Below are positions 24,901 through 34,774 of a DNA stretch of 39,600 nt, piece after piece. Where the stretch lies: positions 1 through 39,600 of the forward strand of contig JAGGUV010000057.1 of the NCBI GenBank assembly GCA_021158345.1. The letters are read 5' to 3'. Source of the DNA: Bacteroidales bacterium. Its GTDB lineage: Bacteria; Bacteroidota; Bacteroidia; Bacteroidales; AUK083. Positions within the stretch are counted from its first letter, which is position 1; each line of letters opens with the position of its first letter. The notes beneath the pieces are model-generated. The model was not told the origin of the DNA and ran no database searches. It saw nothing but the letters and a program-made list of their open reading frames with translations. The translations under genes and the position numbers were made by a program.

Positions 24901-26145
24901 ATGCTGTATTATTTATTTGATTATCTCGAAAAATCCACAAATCTTCCCGGAGCTGGAATGTTTCATTACATTTCATTTAGAGCCGGTATGTCTGTAATCA
25001 CTTCTCTGGCAATTTCTTTATTGTTTGGCAAAAAAATCATCAATTATTTAAGAAAAAAACAAATAGGGGAAACTGTCAGAGACCTTGGATTAAAAGGACA
25101 AAATGAAAAACAGGGTACTCCAACAATGGGAGGGCTAATAATACTTGGAGCTATAATTATTCCCACATTATTATTTGCAAAATTAGACAACATCTACATT
25201 ATTATCATCTTAATATCCACAATATGGCTTGGTATTATTGGATTCATTGATGATTACATTAAAGTTTTTAAGAAGAACAAAAAAGGGCTTAGAGGAAAAT
25301 TCAAAATTCTGGGGCAGGTAGGTTTAGGCTTAATTGTTGGAATTACTATGTATTTTAACGATTCAATAGTTATCAAAGAAAAAATTACTAACAAAGAAGT
25401 AATTGAAAATATAAAAAATAATAATACTGAAAAAACTAAAAAAATATATTTTAAAGAAGCTGTAAAATCAACAAAAACCACAATACCTTTTGTAAAAAAT
25501 AATGAACTTGATTATTCTGTTTTGATAAAATGGGCAGGGAAAAATTACAAAGATTTTGCATGGATAATTTTCATACCAATAGTAATTTTAATAGTAACGG
25601 CAGTATCGAATGGTGCAAATATGACAGACGGATTGGATGGACTTGCCACAGGCTCATCTGCAATTATCGGAGCTACACTTGGAATTCTGGCATGGGTGTC
25701 AGGTAACACAATATTTGCCAATTACTTAAATATTATGTACATCCCTAATATTGGGGAGTTAACAATATTTATAAGTGCATTTGTAGGAGCGTGTATTGGA
25801 TTTTTATGGTATAACACTTACCCTGCACAAATATTTATGGGTGACACAGGCAGCCTCGCCCTTGGTGGAATAATTGCTGTTTTTGCTATTATGATACGTA
25901 AAGAATTACTCATCCCTGTTTTATGCGGTATTTTCCTCGTAGAAAACCTGTCAGTAATTATTCAGGTTGAACATTTTAAATTTACCAAAAAAAAATACGG
26001 TAAGGGGAGAAGGGTTTTTAAAATGGCTCCATTGCATCATCATTATCAAATGTTGGGATATCATGAAGCTAAAATTGTTCAAAGGTTTTACATCATTGGT
26101 ATTTTACTGGCAATAATTACAATAATAACTTTAAAAATCAGATAA
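24901..26145 (+). CDS. mraY: Phospho-MurNAc-pentapeptide translocase MraY
   Basis: An integral membrane enzyme that joins phospho-MurNAc-pentapeptide to undecaprenyl phosphate, producing lipid I. The 414-residue protein has about ten membrane spans. Catalytic loops are visible: [12 protein letters not shown], the acidic [21 protein letters not shown] with the DG(L)DG pair, [12 protein letters not shown] and [13 protein letters not shown] loop of about 50 charged residues (around 160-205, rich in Lys and Asn) interrupts the standard scaffold; such inserts occur in Bacteroidota MraY. The start at 24901 is six bases after murE. Confidence 0.97.
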   Translation: MLYYLFDYLEKSTNLPGAGMFHYISFRAGMSVITSLAISLLFGKKIINYLRKKQIGETVRDLGLKGQNEKQGTPTMGGLIILGAIIIPTLLFAKLDNIYIIIILISTIWLGIIGFIDDYIKVFKKNKKGLRGKFKILGQVGLGLIVGITMYFNDSIVIKEKITNKEVIENIKNNNTEKTKKIYFKEAVKSTKTTIPFVKNNELDYSVLIKWAGKNYKDFAWIIFIPIVILIVTAVSNGANMTDGLDGLATGSSAIIGATLGILAWVSGNTIFANYLNIMYIPNIGELTIFISAFVGACIGFLWYNTYPAQIFMGDTGSLALGGIIAVFAIMIRKELLIPVLCGIFLVENLSVIIQVEHFKFTKKKYGKGRRVFKMAPLHHHYQMLGYHEAKIVQRFYIIGILLAIITIITLKIR

Positions 26146-26161
26146 AAAAACATTATAAAAA

Positions 26162-27520
26162 ATGTCATTACAAAAAACAATAATATTAGGAGGTGGCGAA
26201 AGCGGTATTGGAGCAGCAGTACTTGCCAAAAAGCAGGGACTTAATATTTTTGTTTCTGATAGTGGAGTAATTAAGGATAATTATAAAAAAATTCTTATCG
26301 ACAATGATATAAAATTTGAAGAAGGTAAACATACAGAGACTATAATTTGTGAAGCTAATGAGGTGATTAAAAGTCCTGGAATTCCTGATAGCATCAAAAT
26401 AATAAAATTAATAAAAGAAAATAATATACCAATTATTTCAGAAATTGAATTTGCATCAAGATATACTAAAGCAAAAAAAATCTGTATTACAGGCAGTAAT
26501 GGAAAAACTACAACAACAGAGCTGATATATTATATCTTAAAAACAGCAGGACTAAATGTCGGAATAGCGGGTAATGTGGGGAAAAGCTTTGCCAGACAGG
26601 TGGCAGAAAACGATTTTGATTATTATGTTATTGAACTAAGCAGTTTTCAACTTGACGGCATGTTTAATTTCAAAGCAGAGATTGCAATACTAATGAATAT
26701 AACACCTGATCATCTTGACAGATATAATAATAATTTTCAGGAATATGTAAATTCAAAATTTAGAATTTGCAATAATCAAACTCCTGAGGATTATTTTATT
26801 TATTGTTTTGATGACAAGACTATAATTAAAGAAATTAAAAAAAGGACAATTAATTCTAAAAAGATACCTTTTTCAATCGATAGCTATCGGATGAAAGAAA
26901 AAATCAACGGACAAGGTGCAGAATTAATTAATAACAAAATGATTATAAACATTAATAATAAAATATTTGAGATGACAATAGAAGAATTAGCATTACAGGG
27001 AAAACATAACATATATAATTCAATGGCAGCAGGAATAAGCTCAAAACTTCTTAGCATTAGAAAAGAAACAATAAAAAAATGTCTGTCTGATTTTAAAAAT
27101 ATTGAGCATAGGCTTGAATTTGTTGCCGAGATTAATGGTGTTAAATTTATTAATGATTCAAAAGCAACAAATATCAATTCTACCTGGTATGCTCTTGAAA
27201 GCACAAAAAGTCCGATTATTTGGATAGCAGGAGGCAAAGACAAAGGAAATGATTATGAATTACTAAAAGACCTTGTAAAAGAAAAAGTAAAAGCAATAAT
27301 CTGTTTAGGTCTGGATAATACAAAAATTATTTCCGGCTTTTCTGATTGTGTAGAAAGCATTTTTGAAACAAAAACAGCCGCAGAAGCTGTAGGCATATCA
27401 TATAATATTGCTGATGAGGGCGATGTTGTATTATTATCTCCTGCTTGTGCCAGTTTTGATTTGTTTATTGATTATCAGGACAGGGGAAATAAATTTAAAA
27501 AAGCAGTATCTGAATTATAA
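26162..27520 (+). CDS. murD: UDP-MurNAc-L-alanine--D-glutamate ligase MurD
   Basis: A cytoplasmic Mur ligase that adds D-glutamate to UDP-MurNAc-L-Ala. The 452-residue protein shows the N-terminal nucleotide-binding start LGGGESGIGAAVLAKK, SPGIP, the P-loop GSNGKTTT (111-118), the conserved ELSSFQLD, NITPDHLDRY, and in the C-terminal domain NDSKATNINST (the SKAT motif of MurD) and GGKDKGNDY. All family landmarks are present and the length is usual. It lies 16 bases after mraY and is followed after 35 bases by ftsW. Confidence 0.97.
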   Translation: MSLQKTIILGGGESGIGAAVLAKKQGLNIFVSDSGVIKDNYKKILIDNDIKFEEGKHTETIICEANEVIKSPGIPDSIKIIKLIKENNIPIISEIEFASRYTKAKKICITGSNGKTTTTELIYYILKTAGLNVGIAGNVGKSFARQVAENDFDYYVIELSSFQLDGMFNFKAEIAILMNITPDHLDRYNNNFQEYVNSKFRICNNQTPEDYFIYCFDDKTIIKEIKKRTINSKKIPFSIDSYRMKEKINGQGAELINNKMIININNKIFEMTIEELALQGKHNIYNSMAAGISSKLLSIRKETIKKCLSDFKNIEHRLEFVAEINGVKFINDSKATNINSTWYALESTKSPIIWIAGGKDKGNDYELLKDLVKEKVKAIICLGLDNTKIISGFSDCVESIFETKTAAEAVGISYNIADEGDVVLLSPACASFDLFIDYQDRGNKFKKAVSEL

Positions 27521-27555
27521 TTTTTTTATTTTAAACAAATAAATAATTTTTATTG

Positions 27556-28674
27556 ATGAAGAAATTTTCTAAGATATTAAAAGGTGACAATACAATATGG
27601 GCAATATTTTTCTTTTTTGCAATAATTTCTATTATTACAGTTTATAGCTCTGTTGGGTCACTGGCATATAGAGAGCATCAGGGAAACACAGAATTTTATC
27701 TCATCAAACAAGTTATAATTTTTTTAATAGGCTTTCTATTTATCTGGATAATTTCTTCATTTATTAATATAAATACTATCAAAAGAATCTCAAAATACGG
27801 TATTTATTTTATTATTCCATTATTATTATACACTTCATATAAAGGCATAAGAATCAACAATGCAAACAGATGGATATCAGTTTTTGGGCAGTCATTTCAG
27901 CCTTCAGACCTTGCTAAACCTTTGTTAATAATGTATGTGGCCTTTATGATTTCATACAAAAGAAAAAAAATACATGACTTTAAAACAGTACTAATTTATA
28001 TTTTTCTTCCTGTTTTTGTTATTTCAGGAATAATTTTTTACTCAAACTTGTCAACAGCAGGAATTTTACTTGTAACATGCTTTTTGTTAATGTTTATAGG
28101 CAGAATTAAATTTTTTCATTTATCAGCTTTTGCAGGTATAATTTTAATATCAGGATTATTGTTTTTTTTAATTCAAAAAGCAAGTAATAGTAACAAAGGC
28201 AGGTTAGATACAGGGAAAAATAGAATTGAACAATTTTTTGATTCAGAACCAAGCGAGCATGTCAACCAATCAAAAATTGCTATTTCAACTGCAGGAATAT
28301 TTGGAAAATTTGCGGGGCATAATATTCACAGAAATTTATTACCACTTTCGTATTCTGATTTTATTTTTGCTATGATAGTAGAACAATTTGGTATGGTTGG
28401 CGGGATATTTACTGTTTTATTATATTTCATTCTATTTTTCAGATGCATTATTGCAGCGCGGAAGAAAGAAAATTTATTCCAAATTTTATTAATTTTCGGG
28501 TTAGGTTTTATAATTACATTTCAGGCAATGATACATATACTTGTTAATGTTGGACTTTTTCCTGTTACAGGTCAGACCTTACCATTGATAAGTATGGGTG
28601 GAACATCAATAATATTTACTTGTATTTCATTAGGAATAATATTAAACATTACCAGGGAGGTTGAAAATGAATAA
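27556..28674 (+). CDS. ftsW: Septal peptidoglycan polymerase FtsW (SEDS family)
   Basis: A SEDS-family glycosyltransferase that polymerises lipid II at the division site. The 372-residue protein has about ten membrane segments. Characteristic segments are NANRWISVFGQSFQPSDLAKPLLIMY (cited as NANRWIS and QPSDLAKP), the SNLSTAGIL segment, a loop with GKFAGHNIHRNLLPLSYSDFIFAMIVEQFG (SYSDFIFA and EQFG are diagnostic), and the C-terminal PVTGQTLPLISMGGTS. The ATG at 27556 is used rather than a TTG one codon upstream. The gene overlaps murG::murC by eight bases; it pairs functionally with FtsI. Confidence 0.96.
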   Translation: MKKFSKILKGDNTIWAIFFFFAIISIITVYSSVGSLAYREHQGNTEFYLIKQVIIFLIGFLFIWIISSFININTIKRISKYGIYFIIPLLLYTSYKGIRINNANRWISVFGQSFQPSDLAKPLLIMYVAFMISYKRKKIHDFKTVLIYIFLPVFVISGIIFYSNLSTAGILLVTCFLLMFIGRIKFFHLSAFAGIILISGLLFFLIQKASNSNKGRLDTGKNRIEQFFDSEPSEHVNQSKIAISTAGIFGKFAGHNIHRNLLPLSYSDFIFAMIVEQFGMVGGIFTVLLYFILFFRCIIAARKKENLFQILLIFGLGFIITFQAMIHILVNVGLFPVTGQTLPLISMGGTSIIFTCISLGIILNITREVENE

Positions 28675-31117
28675 AGTAAAAATAATTATAAGCGGAGGTG
28701 GCACCGGAGGTCATGTTTTTCCTGCAATTGCAATAGCAAATGCTTTGAAAGAAAAAATCAATAATCTTGAGATTTTGTTTATTGGAGCAAAAGGAAAAAT
28801 TGAAATGGAGAAAATCCCTGCACAAGGATATAAAATTATCGGATTAAATATTAGTGGCTTCCACAGAAGCTTGACAGCAAAAAACCTCTCATTTCCTTTT
28901 AAACTTATTTTAAGTATTTTTAAAGCAAAAAAAATTATAAAATCATTTAAACCCGATTTGGTAATTGGTGTGGGAGGATATGCCAGTGGTCCCACCTTGA
29001 GAGTAGCAGGCAAAAAAAATATTCCTGTTATTATTCAGGAACAAAATTCATATCCAGGCATTACCAACAAATTACTTGCAAAATATGCAAAAAAAATCTT
29101 TGTGGCTTATGAGGGTATGGATAAATATTTTGATAAAGATAAAATTATTATTGCAGGAAACCCTGTCAGACAAAGCTTAGCTGAATTAAAAGTTGACAAA
29201 ACCGAAGCTTTAAAATATTTTAATCTTGCGGAAGACAGAAAGACAATTTTAATTGTAGGGGGCAGTCAGGGAGCACGGACAATTAACGAAAGTATTTATA
29301 ATAAAATTAAACTATTTAATAATAGCAATTATCAGCTTATCTGGCAAACAGGAAAATATTTTTATGACACTGCTAATGAACTTATTAACAGTAAAAATTA
29401 TGATAATATTAAAATATTTAAATTTATCACTAAAATGGATTATGCTTATGCAGTTGCAGACCTGGTGGTTTCAAGAGCAGGAGCAATATCTATTTCGGAA
29501 ATCTGCGCAGTAAAAAAACCTGCTATTTTTGTCCCTTATCCTTTTGCTGCCGAAGACCATCAGACAAAAAATGCCATGGCTCTTATTAACAAAAATGCTG
29601 CTGTTCTCATCCCTGATAGAAATGCAAAAAGCAAACTCGCTGATGAAATAATTGAGCTGATTTCAAATGAAAATCATTTATTAAGACTTAGCGAAAATAT
29701 TTCAAAATTATCATTCAAAAACTCGGCTGAAATTATTGCCGAAGAAGTAAAAAAAATATTAAATATTAAAAGTATAAATCTACAAAATATAAAAAATGTC
29801 TATTTTCTTGGAATAGGAGGTATAGGCATGAGTGCTCTTGCAAGATATTTTAATGCAAAAAATATTATTGTTTCAGGCTACGACAAAACACAAACTGCTC
29901 TGACTGACAATCTTACTAAAGAAGGCATTGAAATTAGTTTTGAAGATGACATAAAAAATATTCCAAAAGATATTGATTTAGTGATTTACACTCCTGCAAT
30001 TCCCAAAGAAAATGCACAGTACCAATACTTTATAAAAAATAACTATGCCCTGATGAAACGTTCGGAAGTCTTGGGTTTGTTAACAAAAGATATTTTTACT
30101 ATTGCCATAGCCGGAACTCATGGGAAAACTTCCATCACGTCCTTAACAGCTCATATTCTAAAAAAATCAGGTTTAGATATTACTGCTTTCATTGGAGGTA
30201 TTTGTAATAATTATAATTCAAACCTTATTATTTCAGAAAAAAATGAAATGATAATTGTTGAAGCAGATGAATTTGACAAATCATTTTTATCGCTTTATCC
30301 AGATATTGCAGTAATCTCTTCTATTGATGCAGATCATCTTGATATTTATAAAGACAGAAAATCTTTAACAGATGCATTTTCCGAATTTGCAAATCAAATA
30401 AAACCTGATGGGACTCTTATCATAAATAAAAAAATTGATTTAAAATGTAAATCAAATAAAATTACATATTCATTAGACGAAAATTCTGATATTTATGCAA
30501 AAGATATTATAGTAAAAGATAATGAGTATAATTTTAATTTAAAATATAAAGAGAAAGAAATAAAAGACATCAAAATAAAAATACCGGGCAGGCATAATAT
30601 AGAAAATGCTGTTGCAGCTGCTGGTGTAGCTTATCTTCTTAATATTGATAAAAAGGATATTAAAACAGGAATAGAATCATTTAAAGGAGTAAAACGCCGT
30701 TTTGAATATATCTTAAAAACAGAAAAAACTATTTTTATTGATGATTATGCTCATCATCCTAACGAGATAAAAGCCTGTATTAAAACTGTAAAAGAATTAT
30801 ATCCGGGTAAAAAAATCACAGGAATATTTCAACCTCATTTGTTTTCGAGGACTAAATATTTCGCAGATGAATTTGCTGAAAGTCTTGAACCCTTGGACAA
30901 TATTATTTTACTCGATATATATCCTGCACGCGAAAAACCTATTAAAGGAATAAATTCTGAAATGTTGTTGAAAAAAATTGAAAATAATAATAAGTGTTTA
31001 ATGTCTGTAAAAGAAATTTTAAATAATTTTAAGGACAAAAAACCTGAAGTGATAATTACAATTGGAGCCGGTGATATTGATAAACTCATTGAACCTTTAA
31101 AAAATGTATTAATTTAA
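28667..31117 (+). CDS. murG-murC: MurG-MurC fusion: GlcNAc transferase + UDP-MurNAc--L-alanine ligase
   Basis: One continuous frame of 816 residues joins two enzymes that are normally separate. Residues 1 to about 365 are MurG, which adds GlcNAc to lipid I: GGGTGGH (10-16), the IGVGGYASGP loop, EQNSYPGITNK, GGSQGAR, and SRAGAISISEI. From about 370 to the end is MurC, which adds L-alanine to UDP-MurNAc: GIGGIGMSAL, P-loop GTHGKTS (483-489), EADEFDKSFL, DDYAHHPNEI. Both halves look complete. The junction codon at 29774-29776 is ATA (Ile), one base from the ATG that would start MurC (I-N-L-Q-N-I-K-N-V-Y-F). No stop lies between. The start is ATG 28667, preceded by AGGGAGG; a TTG at 28661 is rejected. 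Confidence 0.93.
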   Translation: MNKVKIIISGGGTGGHVFPAIAIANALKEKINNLEILFIGAKGKIEMEKIPAQGYKIIGLNISGFHRSLTAKNLSFPFKLILSIFKAKKIIKSFKPDLVIGVGGYASGPTLRVAGKKNIPVIIQEQNSYPGITNKLLAKYAKKIFVAYEGMDKYFDKDKIIIAGNPVRQSLAELKVDKTEALKYFNLAEDRKTILIVGGSQGARTINESIYNKIKLFNNSNYQLIWQTGKYFYDTANELINSKNYDNIKIFKFITKMDYAYAVADLVVSRAGAISISEICAVKKPAIFVPYPFAAEDHQTKNAMALINKNAAVLIPDRNAKSKLADEIIELISNENHLLRLSENISKLSFKNSAEIIAEEVKKILNIKSINLQNIKNVYFLGIGGIGMSALARYFNAKNIIVSGYDKTQTALTDNLTKEGIEISFEDDIKNIPKDIDLVIYTPAIPKENAQYQYFIKNNYALMKRSEVLGLLTKDIFTIAIAGTHGKTSITSLTAHILKKSGLDITAFIGGICNNYNSNLIISEKNEMIIVEADEFDKSFLSLYPDIAVISSIDADHLDIYKDRKSLTDAFSEFANQIKPDGTLIINKKIDLKCKSNKITYSLDENSDIYAKDIIVKDNEYNFNLKYKEKEIKDIKIKIPGRHNIENAVAAAGVAYLLNIDKKDIKTGIESFKGVKRRFEYILKTEKTIFIDDYAHHPNEIKACIKTVKELYPGKKITGIFQPHLFSRTKYFADEFAESLEPLDNIILLDIYPAREKPIKGINSEMLLKKIENNNKCLMSVKEILNNFKDKKPEVIITIGAGDIDKLIEPLKNVLI

Positions 31118-31120
31118 TAA

Positions 31121-31897
31121 ATGAAAAAAATATTATACATATTACTTTGGATTTTTATTATATCGGGAATATCCTTTATAATCGTTATCTTTAGCAAAAA
31201 CCATTCAAACAGTCTTTGTAAGGGAATTGAAATAAATATTAAATATAATAATTGCCAGCCTATTATTTATAAAGATGAAATATTATCAAAAATTAATAAT
31301 ATTTACGATTCAATTGAAAAAATAAAAATATCGGAAATAAATACTGAAAAAATTAATAATGAAATTAAAAAAAATCCGTATATTGACGAAGCAAATGTCA
31401 AGATTAGTATAAATGGAAAATTAAAAATCAGAATTATACAAAAAAATCCTATTGTCAGAGTGATAAACAAAAAAAATCAAAATATGTTTATTGATATTAA
31501 AGGAGATATTATTACCCATAAACCAAATCATCCATTAAGACTATTAATAGCAAATGGAAACATTAATGAAATTTATAAAAATAAAACAAACATTAACAAC
31601 TCAAAGTACAAGAAAACAAAAACATATAAAATATATTATCTGGCAAAACATATTAAAGAAAATAAATTTTTAAATTCTCAGATACAGCAAATTTATATTA
31701 ATTCAAAAACCGGAGATATTGAATTGCTTCCTTATGTAGGGGAACATACAATAGTTTTCGGTGATATTGATAATACAGAAGAAAAGCTCGAAAAATTAAT
31801 AATCTTTTATAAAAAAGGATTACGAAATATTGATTGGAATAAATATAAAACACTTAATTTAAAATACAAACATCAAGTTGTTTGTTCAAAAAAATAA
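31121..31897 (+). CDS. ftsQ: Division protein FtsQ/DivIB
   Basis: A 258-residue single-span periplasmic protein in the conventional ftsQ slot between murC and ftsA. Residues about 3-25 are the membrane span (ILYILLWIFIISGISFIIVIF) after a short KK start. The following region (about 35-105) is compatible with a POTRA domain, ending in the typical segment IKKNPYIDEANVKISINGKLKIRIIQKNPIVRV (cited in part: NPYIDEANV, QKNPIVRV). A beta-rich C-terminal domain follows. FtsQ links early and late divisome proteins through the FtsL/FtsB complex. Identity rests on the POTRA-to-beta boundary motif and gene order; sequence is otherwise divergent. Confidence 0.88.
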   Translation: MKKILYILLWIFIISGISFIIVIFSKNHSNSLCKGIEINIKYNNCQPIIYKDEILSKINNIYDSIEKIKISEINTEKINNEIKKNPYIDEANVKISINGKLKIRIIQKNPIVRVINKKNQNMFIDIKGDIITHKPNHPLRLLIANGNINEIYKNKTNINNSKYKKTKTYKIYYLAKHIKENKFLNSQIQQIYINSKTGDIELLPYVGEHTIVFGDIDNTEEKLEKLIIFYKKGLRNIDWNKYKTLNLKYKHQVVCSKK

Positions 31898-31901
31898 TAT
31901 T

Positions 31902-33179
31902 ATGGATTCATCAGAAATAATAGTAGGTTTAGATATTGGTACAACAAAAATAGCAGTAATTGTAGGTAAGAAAAACGAATCTGGAAAAATAGACATTATC
32001 GGTTCCGGTAAAACAGAATCAATAGGTGTTAAAAGAGGCGTTGTTTCAAATATTGAAAATACAGTACAGTCAATACGAAAAGCTGTTGAAGAAGCAGAGA
32101 TAAAATCAGGTGTAAATATAAGGAGTGTAAATGTAGGAATTGCAGGTCAACATATCAAAAGTCTTCAACATCATGGTAGTTTAATAAGAGACAACATTGA
32201 TAATGAAATCTCAAAGCAAGATATTGAGAAGCTAAAAGAAGACATGTATAAATTAGCTATGAATCCCGGAGAGGAGATAGTAGAAGTGATACCACAGGAA
32301 TATACTATTGATAATGAACAAGGAATTAAAATGCCAATAGGTATGTCGGGGGTATCCTTGGAAGCTAATTTTCATATTATCACATGCAAGACAACAGCAG
32401 CAAAAAACATTTATAAATGTATAAAAAAGGCGGGACTTGATATTGTTGATCTTATATTAGAGCCTTTAGCATCAGCAGAAGCAGTGTTAAGTGATGAAGA
32501 AAAAGAAGCAGGTGTAGCATTAATAGACATAGGAGGGGGGACAACAGATATAGCAATTTTTCAAGAAGGTATTATTCGTCATACTGCTGTATTGCCTATT
32601 GGCGGTGATATTATTACTGAAGATATTAAAGAAGGATGTAATATTATTAAAAAATATGCAGAAGACCTGAAGATAAAATTCGGTTCTGCATTGGCAAGTG
32701 AAAATAAAAATGAAGAAATTGTAGCCATTCCCGGCTTAAGAGGCAGACCACCAAAAGAAATATCCCTTAAAAATCTTGCCAGCATTATTCAAGCCAGAAC
32801 AGAAGAAATTATTGAGCATTTTATCTTTGAGATAAAAAATTCAGGTTACGAAAAAAAATTAATAGCAGGCATTGTCTTAACAGGAGGAGGTGCATTACTA
32901 AAACACATTGTTCAACTTACTGAATTTATGACAGGTATGGATACAAGAATAGGTTATCCTAATGAATATCTATCAAACGATATACCTAAAGAAGTTGCTT
33001 CACCTGTTTATTCCACATGTATTGGATTAGTTTCTAAAGGATTTAATAATAAAAATAAAAATTTAAATATTGCTCTGGAAAAAGATGAAAAAACAATAAA
33101 GCCAAAAGATAAAGAAACCAGAATAAATTTTTTCGATAAAATAAAAAATTGGTTAGAGCAAGACATTGAAGAAGAATAA
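31902..33179 (+). CDS. ftsA: Cell division protein FtsA
   Basis: An actin-like ATPase that tethers FtsZ to the membrane. The 425-residue protein starts MDSSEIIVGLDIGTTKIAVIVG, with the phosphate-1 motif, has SHS2 domain 1C in the 80-165 region, IDIGGGTTDIAIF as the phosphate-2 motif, and GIVLTGGGALLK as the adenosine motif. The C-terminal stretch ends in FFDKIKNWLEQDIEEE, an amphipathic helix suited to membrane binding. I place the start at 31902, four bases after the ftsQ stop, because an in-frame extension upstream would overlap ftsQ. ftsZ follows after 36 bases. Confidence 0.96.
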   Translation: MDSSEIIVGLDIGTTKIAVIVGKKNESGKIDIIGSGKTESIGVKRGVVSNIENTVQSIRKAVEEAEIKSGVNIRSVNVGIAGQHIKSLQHHGSLIRDNIDNEISKQDIEKLKEDMYKLAMNPGEEIVEVIPQEYTIDNEQGIKMPIGMSGVSLEANFHIITCKTTAAKNIYKCIKKAGLDIVDLILEPLASAEAVLSDEEKEAGVALIDIGGGTTDIAIFQEGIIRHTAVLPIGGDIITEDIKEGCNIIKKYAEDLKIKFGSALASENKNEEIVAIPGLRGRPPKEISLKNLASIIQARTEEIIEHFIFEIKNSGYEKKLIAGIVLTGGGALLKHIVQLTEFMTGMDTRIGYPNEYLSNDIPKEVASPVYSTCIGLVSKGFNNKNKNLNIALEKDEKTIKPKDKETRINFFDKIKNWLEQDIEEE

Positions 33180-33215
33180 AAAAATAATAATAATCTTTAT
33201 AAAAACCTACAAAAA

Positions 33216-34763
33216 ATGCAGAATCTAAAATTTAACGCACCGAAAAACCAATCGTCAATAATAAAAGTTTTAGGAGTTGGCGGTGGAGGAAGTAATGCAG
33301 TAAATCACATGTTCAATCAAGGAATCAAAGGAGTTGATTTTGTTATTTGCAATACTGATGCGCAGGCATTAAATATGAGTAATGTTCCTACAAAAATACA
33401 ACTTGGTGTAACTCTTTCGGAAGGCATGGGTGCAGGTTCAGACCCTGAAGTAGGCAAACAGGCAGCTTTAGAAAATATTGAAGATATAAAAGAAATTTTA
33501 GAAAACAATACTAAAATGCTGTTTATCACTGCAGGAATGGGTGGCGGCACAGGCACTGGCGGTGCTCCTATCATTGCCGAGGCTGCTAAAAATTTAGGTA
33601 TTCTTACCGTAGCAATTATTACAATACCTTTCTCTTTTGAAGGAAGAAAAAGAGCTCTTATTGCAGAAGAAGGTATTAAAGAATTAAAAAAACATGTTGA
33701 CACAATTTTAATTATCTGTAATGACAGACTAAGAGATCTTTATGGAAATTTAAAATTGTCTGAAGCTTTCCATAATGCAGATAATGTTCTTGCTACTGCT
33801 GCTAAAGGTATTGCTGAAATAATTACTGTCCCGGGATATATTAATGTTGATTTTAAAGATGTTAACACAGTGATGAAAAATAGCGGTGTTGCTATTATGG
33901 GTTCTGGAATTGCTGATGGAGAAAACCGTGCAATAGCTGCTGTTGAGCAAGCACTTAGCTCTCCTTTACTTAATGATAATGATATTGACGGTGCTAGCGA
34001 TATTTTATTATATATTGCTTCAGGCGAGGAAGACGAAGTATCAATGGATGAAGTTACTGAAATCACTAATTATATTCAAAATAAAGCTGGTATAAATACA
34101 AATACTATCTGGGGAACAGGAAAAGACAAATTATTAGATAATAAAATTAGTATTACTTTAATAGCTACAGGCTTTAATAAAGGAAAAACAAAAATTGAGC
34201 TTGAAAAAGATAAAATTGTTCACAGACTGGAAGAAGACTCAGAAAAAGATGAAACAAAAATAATTGATAACTTTCAGAAAGAAGAAAAATTAAAAAATTC
34301 AATAAAACTCATCCGGAAAAAAACTTATGAGGAAAATTCTCTAGAAAATTTTCAGGTAAAAGAAACTATTTATAATAAAGACAATGAAGTAAAACCCGAA
34401 AATAAAATTACTGAACATGTAACTTTAAACAAAGAAGAAGACCCTGGAAAAGACAAACTATTTTTTAAAACAAAATTACACTTAAGAAAAACTATTAATT
34501 TTCGAGATAATCAGGATAACGTTCTTAGCCCACTGACTAACGAAAGGATTATGCAAATTAAAAAACAAAGTCAAGAATTAAAGACAAAATCGGGGTTGGA
34601 AAGGATTGAAAGAATTCCTGCCTATATCAGACGAAACGTAAAATTACAAAATATTGAGCATTCATTAGAAGATAATATATCACATTACACTCTTTCTGAA
34701 AAAGATGATAATACGTCAGAAATAAAAACTAATAATTCATTTTTACACGACAATGTTGATTAA
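33216..34763 (+). CDS. ftsZ: Cell division protein FtsZ
   Basis: The tubulin-like GTPase that forms the division ring. The GTPase core (about 14-320) contains VGGGGSNAVNHM, NTDAQAL, GAGSDPEVGKQAA, the tubulin signature GGGTGTGG (109-116) and NADNVLATAAKGIAEII. The 515-residue protein has a long, charged, Lys/Glu-rich linker (about 325-450), then a conserved C-terminal peptide IERIPAYIRRNVKL, then an additional tail of about 38 residues ending NSFLHDNVD. This tail is the usual Bacteroidota form rather than a run-on. FtsA, the presumed membrane tether, is encoded directly upstream. Confidence 0.98.
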   Translation: MQNLKFNAPKNQSSIIKVLGVGGGGSNAVNHMFNQGIKGVDFVICNTDAQALNMSNVPTKIQLGVTLSEGMGAGSDPEVGKQAALENIEDIKEILENNTKMLFITAGMGGGTGTGGAPIIAEAAKNLGILTVAIITIPFSFEGRKRALIAEEGIKELKKHVDTILIICNDRLRDLYGNLKLSEAFHNADNVLATAAKGIAEIITVPGYINVDFKDVNTVMKNSGVAIMGSGIADGENRAIAAVEQALSSPLLNDNDIDGASDILLYIASGEEDEVSMDEVTEITNYIQNKAGINTNTIWGTGKDKLLDNKISITLIATGFNKGKTKIELEKDKIVHRLEEDSEKDETKIIDNFQKEEKLKNSIKLIRKKTYEENSLENFQVKETIYNKDNEVKPENKITEHVTLNKEEDPGKDKLFFKTKLHLRKTINFRDNQDNVLSPLTNERIMQIKKQSQELKTKSGLERIERIPAYIRRNVKLQNIEHSLEDNISHYTLSEKDDNTSEIKTNNSFLHDNVD

Positions 34764-34774
34764 AAAAAATAATC

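Noticed and set aside
28661-28666. TTG start for murG six bases upstream of the ATG
   Set aside because: The ATG at 28667 has ideal spacing to AGGGAGG and gives the usual MurG N-terminus (MNKVKIIISGGGTGGH).
28667-31117. MurG-MurC as two genes joined only by a sequencing error
   Set aside because: The frame is maintained across the junction without any frameshift, and the codon replacing the MurC ATG is a simple ATA. An error cannot be excluded without reads, but a single substitution would still leave no stop for MurG.
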